A DNA stretch of 64,000 nt. Source: Xenophilus sp. Marseille-Q4582. Its GTDB lineage: Bacteria > Pseudomonadota > Gammaproteobacteria > Burkholderiales > Burkholderiaceae_C. The position numbers and the translations under genes are program-made. Below, piece by piece: positions 56,652 to 64,000 of this stretch. Position 1 is the first letter of the stretch. Every line of letters begins with the position of its first letter. The stretch is from NCBI RefSeq assembly GCF_916700565.1, contig NZ_CAKAKO010000001.1, positions 1,096,826 to 1,160,825 on the forward strand, given 5' to 3'. The notes under the pieces were generated by a model. That model did not search any database, was not told where the DNA came from, and saw nothing but the letters and a program-made list of their open reading frames with translations.

Positions 56652-58817
56652 ATGAAGACACTTCCTCGCCGTGCATTGCGGCTCGCGCCGATCACCCTGG
56701 CGCTGCTCGCCGCCGGGACGGGCGCCGGCGCCCAGACCGAGCCCACGCCCGTCGGGGCCGCCCCCGCCGAGGCCTCGCTGCCCCAGGTCACCGTGCGTAG
56801 CAAGTACGAGCGCGAGGACCTCCCCGTCCGCGCGCCGGGCCACAAGGCGGCCTCCGGCGCGCGGCTGGGCATCCTGGGCGCGACGGCCATCGTCGACGCG
56901 CCGGTGCATGTCAATGCCTACACCCGCGAACTGGCAGAGGACTGGTCGGCGCTGACGCTGCAGGATGTGCTGGAGAACGACTCGGCCGTCGTCTTCACCA
57001 CCAACAAGAGCCACCTGCTGCAGAACTTCAACCTGCGCGGGCTGGACATGGGCGCGATCGACATCGCCACCAACGGCCTGTACGGCATCGCGCCGGCCAA
57101 CCAGGTGCCGGTCGAGCTGTTCGAGCGCATCGAGGTCCTGCGCGGCCCGAACGTGCTGCTGTCGGGCATGCCGCCGGCGTCCAGCGTGGCGGGCACCGTG
57201 AACATGGTCACCAAGCGCGCCTTGCCGCAACCGATCGCCGACCTGACGCTGACCTACGCCTCGCGCTCCTACTTCCAGGCGCATGCCGACGTGGGCCAGC
57301 GCTTCGGTGCCGAGAAGCGGCTGGGCCTGCGCTTCAACGGCGTCTACGGCAAGGGCGAGATGGGCGCCAGGGACGAGGAGCAGTCCCGGCGCGTGGGCGC
57401 GCTGGCGCTGGACTACCTGGGCGACCGCGCCCGCTTCTCGCTGGACGTCTACAAGGGCGTCAACAAGATCGACAACGGCAGCCCCGGCATGTTCAACTTC
57501 CTGGGCACCGCGGCCATTCCCGGGGTCGGCGTGCTGCTGGCGCCGCCCAAGGGCGACACCAACATGTTCCGCGGCACGCACGGCGAATACACCAACAGCG
57601 GCATGCTGGCCCGCGCCGAGGTCGACTTCAGCCCCAACTGGCAGGGCTACGCGGCCGTGGGCGGCTCCAACTCCGTGGGCCAGGGCCTGATGTTCGGCAC
57701 CCGCGCCATCGTCACCCGCGCCGACGGCACCACGCGGGGCGCCATCTACCACGTCGACACCCGGTCGCGCCGGCGCACGGCCGAGGCCGGGATCATCGGC
57801 AAGTTCGACACCGGCGGCGTCAGCCACCGGCTGCAGCTGTCCGCCAACGTGCTGCAGATGAAGGAAGGCACCAACAACACGGCGTGCAACTACTGCTACA
57901 CGACCCACCTGTACCACCCCACGGTGCCGGTCTTCCCCGTCGCGCCCGTGTGGAAGGGCTACGAAGGGGCCACGGTCGCCACCAAGTACGACTTCCAGTC
58001 GCTGGCCATCGCCGACACCCTGGGCTTCGCCGGCGACAAGGTGCTGCTGACCGTGGGCGGGCGCCACCAGACCGTCAAGATGCCGTATTCGGACTACCGC
58101 GAAAGCCGCTTCTCGCCCATGGTGGCCGCCGTGGTGCGGCCCTGGGGCGAGCGCGTTTCGCTGTTCGGCAACTACACCGAGGGGCTGGAGCCCGGCCAGG
58201 TCGTGGGCGTCGGCTACGCCAACGAGGGCGAAGCCCTGCCGCCCCGGATTTCCAAGCAGATCGAGCTGGGCGTGAAGCTGCAGGCCGGCGAGATGACGCA
58301 CACCCTCAGCGCCTTCCAGATCGAGCGCCCGTCCTTCGTCAGCGTCAACGCGGGCGGCCGGCTGCCCTACCTGCGCGAGGACGGCGAGCAGCGCCTGCGG
58401 GGCCTGGAATGGAGCGCGTACGGCAACCTGACGCCCACGCTGTCGCTGCTGGGCGGCATCACGCACATCCAGTCCGAGCAGCGCAACACCGGCCGCGACA
58501 CCTACGGCACGCCCGAATGGCGCGTGCGCATCGGCCTGGACTGGCAGACGCCCGTGCCGGGCCTGAAGGTGGGCGGCCGCGTGATCCACACCGGCGCGCA
58601 ATGGGCCGATTCGGGCAACCGGCTGCGCGTGCCCTCCTGGAACCGGCTCGACCTGAATGCCAGCTACGCCACGAAGTTCGGCAGCACGCCGGTGCGCTTC
58701 AACGCCAGCGTGGAGAACGTGGCCGACCGGGCGTACTGGATCGGCACCTTCGGCGACGGCTTCGTGATGGCCGGCGCGCCGCGCACCTTCAAGCTCGCGG
58801 CCACGGTGTCGTTCTGA
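56652..58817 (+). CDS. TonB-dependent siderophore receptor
   Basis: A 721-residue outer-membrane receptor. Signal peptide to about residue 28, TonB-box region, then plug domain with LTLQDVLENDSAVVF, NLRGLDMGAIDIATNG, VELFERIEVLRGPNVLL and TVNMVTKRA, and a 22-strand barrel ending LAATVSF with terminal Phe. It imports a ferric siderophore using TonB-ExbBD energy. The ATG at 56652 follows a perfect Fur box, so iron represses it. No periplasmic binding protein, ABC or sigma/anti-sigma genes adjoin, so it is a solitary receptor. Confidence 0.95.
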   Translation: MKTLPRRALRLAPITLALLAAGTGAGAQTEPTPVGAAPAEASLPQVTVRSKYEREDLPVRAPGHKAASGARLGILGATAIVDAPVHVNAYTRELAEDWSALTLQDVLENDSAVVFTTNKSHLLQNFNLRGLDMGAIDIATNGLYGIAPANQVPVELFERIEVLRGPNVLLSGMPPASSVAGTVNMVTKRALPQPIADLTLTYASRSYFQAHADVGQRFGAEKRLGLRFNGVYGKGEMGARDEEQSRRVGALALDYLGDRARFSLDVYKGVNKIDNGSPGMFNFLGTAAIPGVGVLLAPPKGDTNMFRGTHGEYTNSGMLARAEVDFSPNWQGYAAVGGSNSVGQGLMFGTRAIVTRADGTTRGAIYHVDTRSRRRTAEAGIIGKFDTGGVSHRLQLSANVLQMKEGTNNTACNYCYTTHLYHPTVPVFPVAPVWKGYEGATVATKYDFQSLAIADTLGFAGDKVLLTVGGRHQTVKMPYSDYRESRFSPMVAAVVRPWGERVSLFGNYTEGLEPGQVVGVGYANEGEALPPRISKQIELGVKLQAGEMTHTLSAFQIERPSFVSVNAGGRLPYLREDGEQRLRGLEWSAYGNLTPTLSLLGGITHIQSEQRNTGRDTYGTPEWRVRIGLDWQTPVPGLKVGGRVIHTGAQWADSGNRLRVPSWNRLDLNASYATKFGSTPVRFNASVENVADRAYWIGTFGDGFVMAGAPRTFKLAATVSF

Positions 58818-58869
58818 GCGCGCTGACGCGACGCCGCCCGGGCGCGGCGCGGGCCGGCCGGGGCGGGCG

Positions 58870-59733
58870 CTACATCGCGCGGAACAGGTGGGCGTAGAGC
58901 CGGCTCACGGCCAGGCGCTCGCCCGCCGGCCGCCCCCGCAGCTGCAGGTGCAGGCGGCCCGCTTCGTCGCGCTGCACGCTGTCGATGGCGGCGGCCCGCA
59001 CCACGGTGCCGCGGTGCACCTGCCAGAACTGCTGCGCGTCGAGCTGCGGCAGCAGCTGCCGGAGCGGCGTGCGGATCAGGTGCTCCTGCGTGGCGGTGAG
59101 CACGCGCACGTACTTGTCGGCGGCCTCGAAGTACAGCACCTCGTCGACCGGCACCAGGCGCAGCGTCTGGCCGCCGGCATCGCTGGCCGTGATGAAGCGC
59201 AGCGGCGCCGTGCTCGCTCCCGCACCTGCACCTGCACCCGCGGGGCCCGGGGCGCCCGCGCCGGCCGCGGCCAGCAGCGCGCGCCATTGCGCCAGGGCCG
59301 GCTCCAGCGCGGCGTCGGCCGGGCCGGTGCGCAGTGGCGCCGCCGACCGAGCAGCCAGCGCCTGCTGCAGCCGCGCCACCGTGCGCTGCAGCCGCTCGGG
59401 CTGCACGGGCTTGAGCACATAGTCCAGCGCCTGGGCGTCGAAGGCGCGCACGGCGTATTCGTCGTACGCCGTGACGAAGACCAGCAGCGGCAGCGGGCCG
59501 GCGCCGGCGGGCCAGGCATCGGCCAGCTCGGCGGCGGCGGCCAGGCCGTCCTGGCCCGGCATGCGGATGTCGAAGAAGAGCAGGTCGGGCGTGAGCCGCA
59601 GCGCCTCGCGCACCGCACGGTGCCCGTCACCCGCCACGGCCAGCACCTGCAGTTCGGGCCAGGCCCGGCTCAGTTCCTGCTGCAGCGCCTGCGCGAGCAG
59701 GGCTTCGTCTTCGGCGATCAGGGCGGTGGGCAT
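58870..59733 (-). CDS. LytTR-type response regulator (LytR/AlgR family)
   Basis: A 287-residue regulator: receiver domain with AEDE, D55 (FFDIRMPGQDG), TAYDEYAVRAFDAQALDYVLKP (in parts), an Ala/Gly-rich linker (about 150-175) and a LytTR DNA-binding domain (ILYFEAADKYVRVLT-type, LPQLDAQQFWQVHRGTVVRAAAID in parts). It is the last gene of the operon, 25 bp after its kinase. LytTR proteins bind direct repeats; a triple 10-bp repeat upstream of the operon (62673-62702) is a candidate site. Confidence 0.92.
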   Translation of the reverse strand: MPTALIAEDEALLAQALQQELSRAWPELQVLAVAGDGHRAVREALRLTPDLLFFDIRMPGQDGLAAAAELADAWPAGAGPLPLLVFVTAYDEYAVRAFDAQALDYVLKPVQPERLQRTVARLQQALAARSAAPLRTGPADAALEPALAQWRALLAAAGAGAPGPAGAGAGAGASTAPLRFITASDAGGQTLRLVPVDEVLYFEAADKYVRVLTATQEHLIRTPLRQLLPQLDAQQFWQVHRGTVVRAAAIDSVQRDEAGRLHLQLRGRPAGERLAVSRLYAHLFRAM

Positions 59734-59758
59734 GGGTGCAATCCTGGAAGAACGCGGC

Positions 59759-60850
59759 TCAGAGCGGAAAGGCGATCAGCGCGCAGGTGCCGCCGCCCGG
59801 CTCGGGCGTGAGCTGCAGCAAGGCGCGCTCGCCATGCAGCGTGCGCAGCCGTTCGCGCACCTGGGTGAGGCCGAAGCCGCCGCCCGCGCGGCCCGCAGCG
59901 CCGGCGGCCGCGCCTTCGCCCGCTTCCGCGTCCGCAGGCAGGCCCGCGCCCGTGTCCACCACGCGCAGCAGCAGCCAGTCGCCGTCGGCGCGCGATTCGC
60001 GCCGCGCCGACACGCGCAGCTCGCCGCCTTCCACCTGGGGCTCCAGGCCGTGGCGGATGGCGTTTTCCACCAGCGGCTGCAGCAGCAGCGGCGGCACGGG
60101 CACGCTGCGCAGCGCCTCGGGCAGGTCCAGTGTGCTGCGCAGGCGCGGGCCCATGCGCACGCCCATCAGCGCCAGGTAGTCGTCCAGGCGGGCGAATTCC
60201 TCTTGCAGCGGATGCCGCGTGGCGCGCGAGCCGCCCAGCGTGGCACGCAGGTAGCCGTTGAGCCGGTCCAGCATGGCCACGGCGCGCGGCGGGTCCAGCG
60301 TGATGAGCACGCGCAGGTTGGCCAGCGTGTTGAACAGCATGTGCGGCTCCAGCTGCGCTTCGAGCAGCTTGAGCTTGGCTTCGCTGGCGTCGCGCTCGGC
60401 GGCCGCGATTTCGGCCGCCATCGCCGCGGCCTTGCCGCGTGCGTGGAAATAGAAGCTGGCCGCCGCGCCGGCCGCCACCGTGATCAGCAGCGTGAGCCAC
60501 GGATCGCGCGCGTTGCCCGCGTGCGGCGTGCCGCGCAGCCAGCCTGCCAGCGGATCGCCGAGCGTGAAGCCGGCCGCGATGCCCACGGCCGTGAGCAGCA
60601 GCCCGCGCCAGCCGCGCGGCCAGCCGTGGCCGCCGTCCAGGCTGCGGTGGCAGTGCGCGGCCGGCACCAGGTAGCGGCCGGCTTCGATGACGGCCCAGGT
60701 GAGCAGGCCGATGCACAGCGAGCCCACGAGGTGATGCACGTAGTCGCGCTCCGGCCAGATCTGCTGCGTGAAGACCGCCACCACCGCGCAGAACACCGAC
60801 ACCTGCAGCGCATGGCGCAGGGCCGAGAGCCAGGGGTCGTGGCGTGTCAC
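59759..60850 (-). CDS. LytS/YehU-type sensor histidine kinase
   Basis: A 363-residue kinase of the His_kinase (PF06580) class. Four hydrophobic helices in the first 130 residues, a short coiled-coil helix, then EAQLEPHMLFNTLANLR with phospho-accepting H170, a PLVENAIRHGLEP N-box and GGGFGLTQVRERL. GTG at 60850 overlaps the hydrolase stop (GTGA), fixing the start. Partner of the LytTR regulator downstream. The signal is unknown. Confidence 0.92.
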   Translation of the reverse strand: MTRHDPWLSALRHALQVSVFCAVVAVFTQQIWPERDYVHHLVGSLCIGLLTWAVIEAGRYLVPAAHCHRSLDGGHGWPRGWRGLLLTAVGIAAGFTLGDPLAGWLRGTPHAGNARDPWLTLLITVAAGAAASFYFHARGKAAAMAAEIAAAERDASEAKLKLLEAQLEPHMLFNTLANLRVLITLDPPRAVAMLDRLNGYLRATLGGSRATRHPLQEEFARLDDYLALMGVRMGPRLRSTLDLPEALRSVPVPPLLLQPLVENAIRHGLEPQVEGGELRVSARRESRADGDWLLLRVVDTGAGLPADAEAGEGAAAGAAGRAGGGFGLTQVRERLRTLHGERALLQLTPEPGGGTCALIAFPL

Positions 60851-61950
60851 GGCGTCTGCGCCGATTGCGCCGTGCGCACCGCGCTGAGCTGCTCGACGAA
60901 ATAGTCGCGGATGCGCTCGAACACGGCCGGCAGGCTGCCGCGGTCGAAACCGGGCGGATCGTCGAGCAGGCGCGCCAAGTGCCCACTCAGACCAGGCACC
61001 GGTGGCGACAGCGTGGAGCCATGGCCGCCTTCGCGCAGGTCGACCAGCACCGGGCAGCGCGCCGCGCAGGCGGCATGCACGGCGTCGCTGTGAAAGCGCG
61101 GCGCCAGCCAGGCGTCGTGCTCGGCGCGCACCAGCGCGAAGGGCACGCGCGGCCGGGCCAGCGAATCGAGGTCGAAGGTCGCGGCCATGGGCACGGCGGC
61201 CACCACGGCGGCGATGCGCGGCTCGTCCCAGCTGCGCCAGGCCGTGTCTTCACCCAGGCGGGCGCGGATCACGCGGCGGGCGAGGGCGAGCTTGCCGCCG
61301 TCGAGCGGGCCGCCCGTCAGTTCCATGCTCAGGCCCACGCAGGCGGCGAAGTCCTGCGCGATGTGCGCTCCGCAGTGCCGGGCCAGCCGCGCCGGCGACC
61401 AGCGCCCGCCGGCCAGCACCAGGGCCGTGAGCCCGCCCGCCGACATGCCGTACATGCCCACGCGCCGCAGGTCCAGCTGCAGCGGCGCGAGGCGTCCGCC
61501 CGGCGCCGAGGCCGCGGCCACGCGGTCGATGGCTTGCGAGACCTCCTGCGGGCGCCGCGCCCAGCTCACGGGCCCCGCATCGCGCAGGTCCTCGAAGTTG
61601 TCGCCCGCATGCAGGGGCATGGCGACGGTAAAGCCGGCTGCCACCAAGGTCTGCGCCAGGTCGAACTGCGTCCACACCGAGCCGCCCGAGCCGTGCGAGA
61701 GCACGACCAGCCGGTGGTTGCCGCCGGCGGGCGGGGCGTCGGGCACGGCCTGCAGCGTGAAGGGGCCGCGCTGCAGCGTCTGCGCCGGCGCCTGCGTGGG
61801 ATAGGCCAGGGTCAGCGGGCCGCTGCCTTCGGTGGCCGGCAGCACCATCAGGCCGGTGGCGGCGCAGGCGGCGCCGGCGCCCAGCCCACCGAGCAGGGCG
61901 GCCAGCCCGAGCAGGCGACGGACGGTGCGGCGCAGGGGAAGGCCACGCAT
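60847..61950 (-). CDS. Exported alpha/beta hydrolase (dienelactone-hydrolase-like)
   Basis: A 367-residue exported hydrolase: signal peptide ending GAACAA, then HLRLVVLSHGSGG-type oxyanion loop (VVLSHGSGG), nucleophile elbow GMYGMSAGG with Ser, acid near RAEHDAWL and histidine in GGHGST. The fold resembles dienelactone hydrolase/PAF acetylhydrolase. It is 10 bp behind the GST gene, and its stop overlaps the kinase start, making it part of a four-gene operon with the two-component system. Substrate unknown. Confidence 0.9.
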   Translation of the reverse strand: MRGLPLRRTVRRLLGLAALLGGLGAGAACAATGLMVLPATEGSGPLTLAYPTQAPAQTLQRGPFTLQAVPDAPPAGGNHRLVVLSHGSGGSVWTQFDLAQTLVAAGFTVAMPLHAGDNFEDLRDAGPVSWARRPQEVSQAIDRVAAASAPGGRLAPLQLDLRRVGMYGMSAGGLTALVLAGGRWSPARLARHCGAHIAQDFAACVGLSMELTGGPLDGGKLALARRVIRARLGEDTAWRSWDEPRIAAVVAAVPMAATFDLDSLARPRVPFALVRAEHDAWLAPRFHSDAVHAACAARCPVLVDLREGGHGSTLSPPVPGLSGHLARLLDDPPGFDRGSLPAVFERIRDYFVEQLSAVRTAQSAQTP

Positions 61951-61959
61951 GCCGCGCCC

Positions 61960-62631
61960 TCAGCCGATCAGCTGGTAGGGGCCGCCGCGCTCCAGCGCGC
62001 GCCGGTAGGCCGGCCGCGCCTGCACGCGCGCCAGCCAGCCCATCAGGTGCGGTCGGCGCTCGTTCAGCCCGGCGCGGGCCTTGGCGGCCTCGACCGGGAA
62101 GCTCATCTGGATGTCGGCGGCCGTGAACGCGTCGCCCGCGAACCAGTCGCGGCCGGCCAGTTCGGCCTCCATGAAATTGAGGTGCTGCGACAACTGCGGC
62201 TGGATGAAGGCGGCCTTGGCCTTGGCGCTGATGCCGCGCGCGATGGGCCGGGCGAAGAAAGGCATCTTCGCCTTCTCGAGCTGGTCGAAGACCAGCTTGA
62301 GCAGCAGCGGCGGCATGGCCGAGCCTTCGGCGTAATGCAGCCAGTAGCGGTAACGCACGGCGGCGTCGCTGCCGGCCGGCGGCGCCAGCCGGCCCTGGCC
62401 GTAGCGCTCGGTCAGCGTCTCCAGGATGGCGCCCGACTCGGCCAGCGTGAGCCCGTCCACCGTCACCACGGGCGACTTGCCCAGCGGATGCACTTGGCGC
62501 AGCTCCCTGGGGGCGAGCATCGTTTTCGGATCGCGCTGGTAATGCACGATCTCGTAGGGCAGTTCCAGCTCTTCGAGCAGCCAGAGCACGCGTTGCGAGC
62601 GCGAATTGTTGAGATGGTGGACGGTGATCAT
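61960..62631 (-). CDS. Glutathione S-transferase
   Basis: A 223-residue GST. N-terminal thioredoxin-like domain: NNSRSQRVLWLLEELELPYE, the substrate-side PLGKSPVVTVDGLTLAESGAIL with cis-Pro and ESGAI glutathione-binding motif. The C-terminal helical domain has FAGDAFTAADIQMSFP. It conjugates or reduces electrophiles with glutathione. First gene of a four-gene run with the hydrolase and LytS/LytTR pair, with three 10-bp direct repeats in front. Confidence 0.94.
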   Translation of the reverse strand: MITVHHLNNSRSQRVLWLLEELELPYEIVHYQRDPKTMLAPRELRQVHPLGKSPVVTVDGLTLAESGAILETLTERYGQGRLAPPAGSDAAVRYRYWLHYAEGSAMPPLLLKLVFDQLEKAKMPFFARPIARGISAKAKAAFIQPQLSQHLNFMEAELAGRDWFAGDAFTAADIQMSFPVEAAKARAGLNERRPHLMGWLARVQARPAYRRALERGGPYQLIG

Positions 62632-62672
62632 GGCGGTCAGGGGGCGGGAGACGGTGGCGTGGAGCGGAAAGC

Positions 62673-62702
62673 CGCGTGAAGGCGTGTGAAGGCGCGTGAA
62701 GC
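62673..62702. repeat. Three tandem 10-bp repeats upstream of the GST operon
   Basis: CGCGTGAAGG, CGTGTGAAGG and CGCGTGAAGC follow each other without gap, about one helix turn each, 42 bp before the GST ATG. LytTR regulators bind direct repeats of about this size, so it may be an operator. Confidence 0.5.
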
Positions 62703-62739
62703 CGCGATTGTGGGCCTGCCGCGCGCGGCGCGCCGGCGG

Positions 62740-63048
62740 TCAGCGGCCGCGTTCCAGTTGCGCGCGCTCACGCGCCACCAGCCGCTGCATCAGGTGGCCG
62801 CCGGGCATCAGCAGCCACACGGCCGCGCCGTGGGCCAGCAGGCCCAGGCCCCAGCCCAGGGCCGGGTACACGGCCCAGTGCCGGCCCTGCGACAGCGACA
62901 GCAGGACCAGGCCGGCGTTCACGCACAGGTAGACCGCCGCATGCAGGAACCAGCCGATCTTGGCGCCGGCACGGCGGCGGGCAAGGGCGTCCAGGCGCGC
63001 CGGGTCGCGGTCGGTGGAAGGCGGGAAGGAGGCGGCGCAGGCATTCAT
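62740..63048 (-). CDS. 2TM-domain protein
   Basis: A 102-residue membrane protein with two helices (about 32-52 and 62-82) of the 2TM family (PF13239-like): ARRRAGAKIGWFLHAAVYLCVNAGL, WAVYPALGWGLGLLAHGAAVWL, and a basic C-tail. The 2TM domain is often fused to or near LytS kinases; here a LytS-type kinase lies four genes downstream on the same strand. Function unknown. Confidence 0.8.
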   Translation of the reverse strand: MNACAASFPPSTDRDPARLDALARRRAGAKIGWFLHAAVYLCVNAGLVLLSLSQGRHWAVYPALGWGLGLLAHGAAVWLLMPGGHLMQRLVARERAQLERGR

Positions 63049-63088
63049 GGTGTGCTCCAGTGAGAGGTTTGGGAAAGGGCGGAGGGGC

Positions 63089-63625
63089 TCAGGCGGCCAG
63101 GGCGTCGCCGTCGGCCGCGGCGCTGTTGCCGCGGCGGGCCAGGCGCCACAGCCGCAGGGCGCGGCCGACGAACAGGCCGCTGAACACGCCGTAGAGCGTG
63201 CTGACCGCCACGGCCAGCAGACTCTGCCGGGCCAGTTCGGGCTGCATCACCAGCGCCACGGCCACGGTGTACTTGGTCAGGAAGATCGCCAGGATCAGCG
63301 CCAGCGGCACCCAGGAGCCCGCCTGGTGCAGCCGGCGCGTGGCCGCGTCGTAGCGCGTGCCAGCCGGCAGCGGCCGGCGCAGCACCAGCGCCGCCAGCAG
63401 CGCCGCGGCCACCGCCCAGCCTGCCAGTGCGCCGAGCCCGGCCGGTGACTGGCCGAAGGCCGCCACCACGCCATAGACGGCCAGGGCCACCATGGCGACG
63501 GGCATGAGCACCACGCGCCACAGCGGCGCCGTCTGGTCGCGCAACTGGCGCCCGCCCAGCCACAGCAGGGCGGCGAACAGGGCATAGACCCAGGCGGGGG
63601 TGTGCAGCAGGATCGGGATCAGCAT
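63089..63625 (-). CDS. Polytopic membrane protein (DUF6622-like)
   Basis: A 178-residue hydrophobic protein with about five helices (8-25, 38-57, 66-85, 106-130, 137-155). Markers PAWVYALFAALLWLGGRQLRDQ and LTKYTVAVALVMQPEL resemble an unnamed family of Burkholderiales membrane proteins. ATG at 63625 has good SD (AAGGAG). It is first in the minus-strand run before the 2TM gene. Function unknown. Confidence 0.75.
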   Translation of the reverse strand: MLIPILLHTPAWVYALFAALLWLGGRQLRDQTAPLWRVVLMPVAMVALAVYGVVAAFGQSPAGLGALAGWAVAAALLAALVLRRPLPAGTRYDAATRRLHQAGSWVPLALILAIFLTKYTVAVALVMQPELARQSLLAVAVSTLYGVFSGLFVGRALRLWRLARRGNSAAADGDALAA

Positions 63626-63897
63626 GGCGGGAACTCCTTGGAAGGGCGGGATCAGCGGGGCGATGGCCGCACTGTGCGCGCCGTGGCCGGCCGCGGCCAG
63701 CGCCCTGCGACGAATGGCGCTCAGGCGGCGCGAACGGCGCTGTCGGCGCGCGAACGACGGCCGGCCTGGCGCCGGCGGCCGTGCCTTCTGTCGGCTTCGG
63801 CCGGCTTTACCCGCCCTTTACGCGCTTGCACACAGGCCAGCTACGATTTGTTGCTCCACTGCCGATCCAGCCTCGCCGCCTGGCGCCGGCCGATCGC

Positions 63898-64000
63898 ATG
63901 CCGCTTCTTCGCCCTTCCATGGATTCCTCCAAGCCTTCGTCTTCCGCTGCGCCGGACACGCCCGATTTCCTGCCCCCGCCCCGCCGCCCGCCCCCCCCCC
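63898..64000 (+). CDS. Truncated ORF, N-terminus only, proline-rich
   Basis: Possible start of a gene cut by the window end: ATG at 63898 (MPLLRPSMDSSKPSS) or at 63919 (MDSSKPSSSAAPDTPDF) in the same frame. The visible 34 residues are Ser/Pro-rich and end in a run of ten C (63991-64000), coding for prolines. No domain is visible, so identity is open. Confidence 0.4.
   Translation, partial: MPLLRPSMDSSKPSSSAAPDTPDFLPPPRRPPPP

Overview
The window is chromosomal DNA of a high-GC betaproteobacterium, most likely a member of the Comamonadaceae (Variovorax/Acidovorax/Hydrogenophaga-like; inferred, no marker gene was compared). Pointers are the very high GC content, the DUF4148 and PXPV-repeat families typical of Burkholderiales, and the style of the LysR, TRAP and ETF-QO genes. 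Genes are dense, often with 4-bp start/stop overlaps. No rRNA, tRNA, insertion sequence, prophage or CRISPR was seen. Several starts are GTG or TTG and are argued individually.

Layout. 0-8.8 kb: a minus-strand heavy-metal resistance block, in transcription order response regulator, sensor kinase, outer-membrane factor, His-rich periplasmic protein, adaptor and RND pump (cut by the window start). A DUF4148 gene lies just upstream. Three near-identical CusR-type palindromes precede the regulator, the efflux genes and the DUF4148 gene. 8.9-19 kb: a BLUF-like protein lacking flavin-site residues, a LysE exporter, a small membrane protein, a Cys-rich secreted protein, SDR, AraC regulator, ankyrin protein, PQQ-type sugar dehydrogenase lipoprotein, DUF411 protein, a glycine-zipper/hydrolase fusion and an orphan ParB-like protein. 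19-22.5 kb: a Cd/Zn/Pb P-type ATPase divergent from a CadR-like MerR regulator, with a 19-bp-spacer promoter. 22.6-28.4 kb: TRAP transporter with D-erythronate dehydrogenase-like gene, then ETF-QO. 28.6-34 kb: thioesterase, then a two-component system divergent from a PAP2 phosphatase and an EptA phosphoethanolamine transferase (lipid A remodelling), with matching 11-bp direct repeats before both plus-strand genes. 34-41.9 kb: eutBC, an FKBP isomerase, an aspartoacylase-like hydrolase, and an omega-amino-acid aminotransferase divergent from its LysR regulator.

42-44.7 kb holds the best candidate for an under-described system: three overlapping genes (unknown 224-aa protein, Ras-like GTPase with degenerate motifs, roadblock/MglB-like protein), divergent from an ODP-type metallo-beta-lactamase-fold protein. 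That protein has an FNR-type box placed exactly 41.5 bp before the predicted transcription start. 45-50.6 kb: a LysR/MFS pair and a TetR-controlled operon (DUF1428, GFA, SRPBCC, VOC) behind two tandem operators. 50.8-56 kb: diguanylate cyclase, M23 peptidase, RluE and GlnS. 56-64 kb: PXPV-repeat protein, a Fur-boxed TonB siderophore receptor, and a run of six minus-strand genes (two small membrane proteins, GST, hydrolase, LytS-type kinase, LytTR regulator). The window ends in a truncated proline-rich ORF on a run of ten C.
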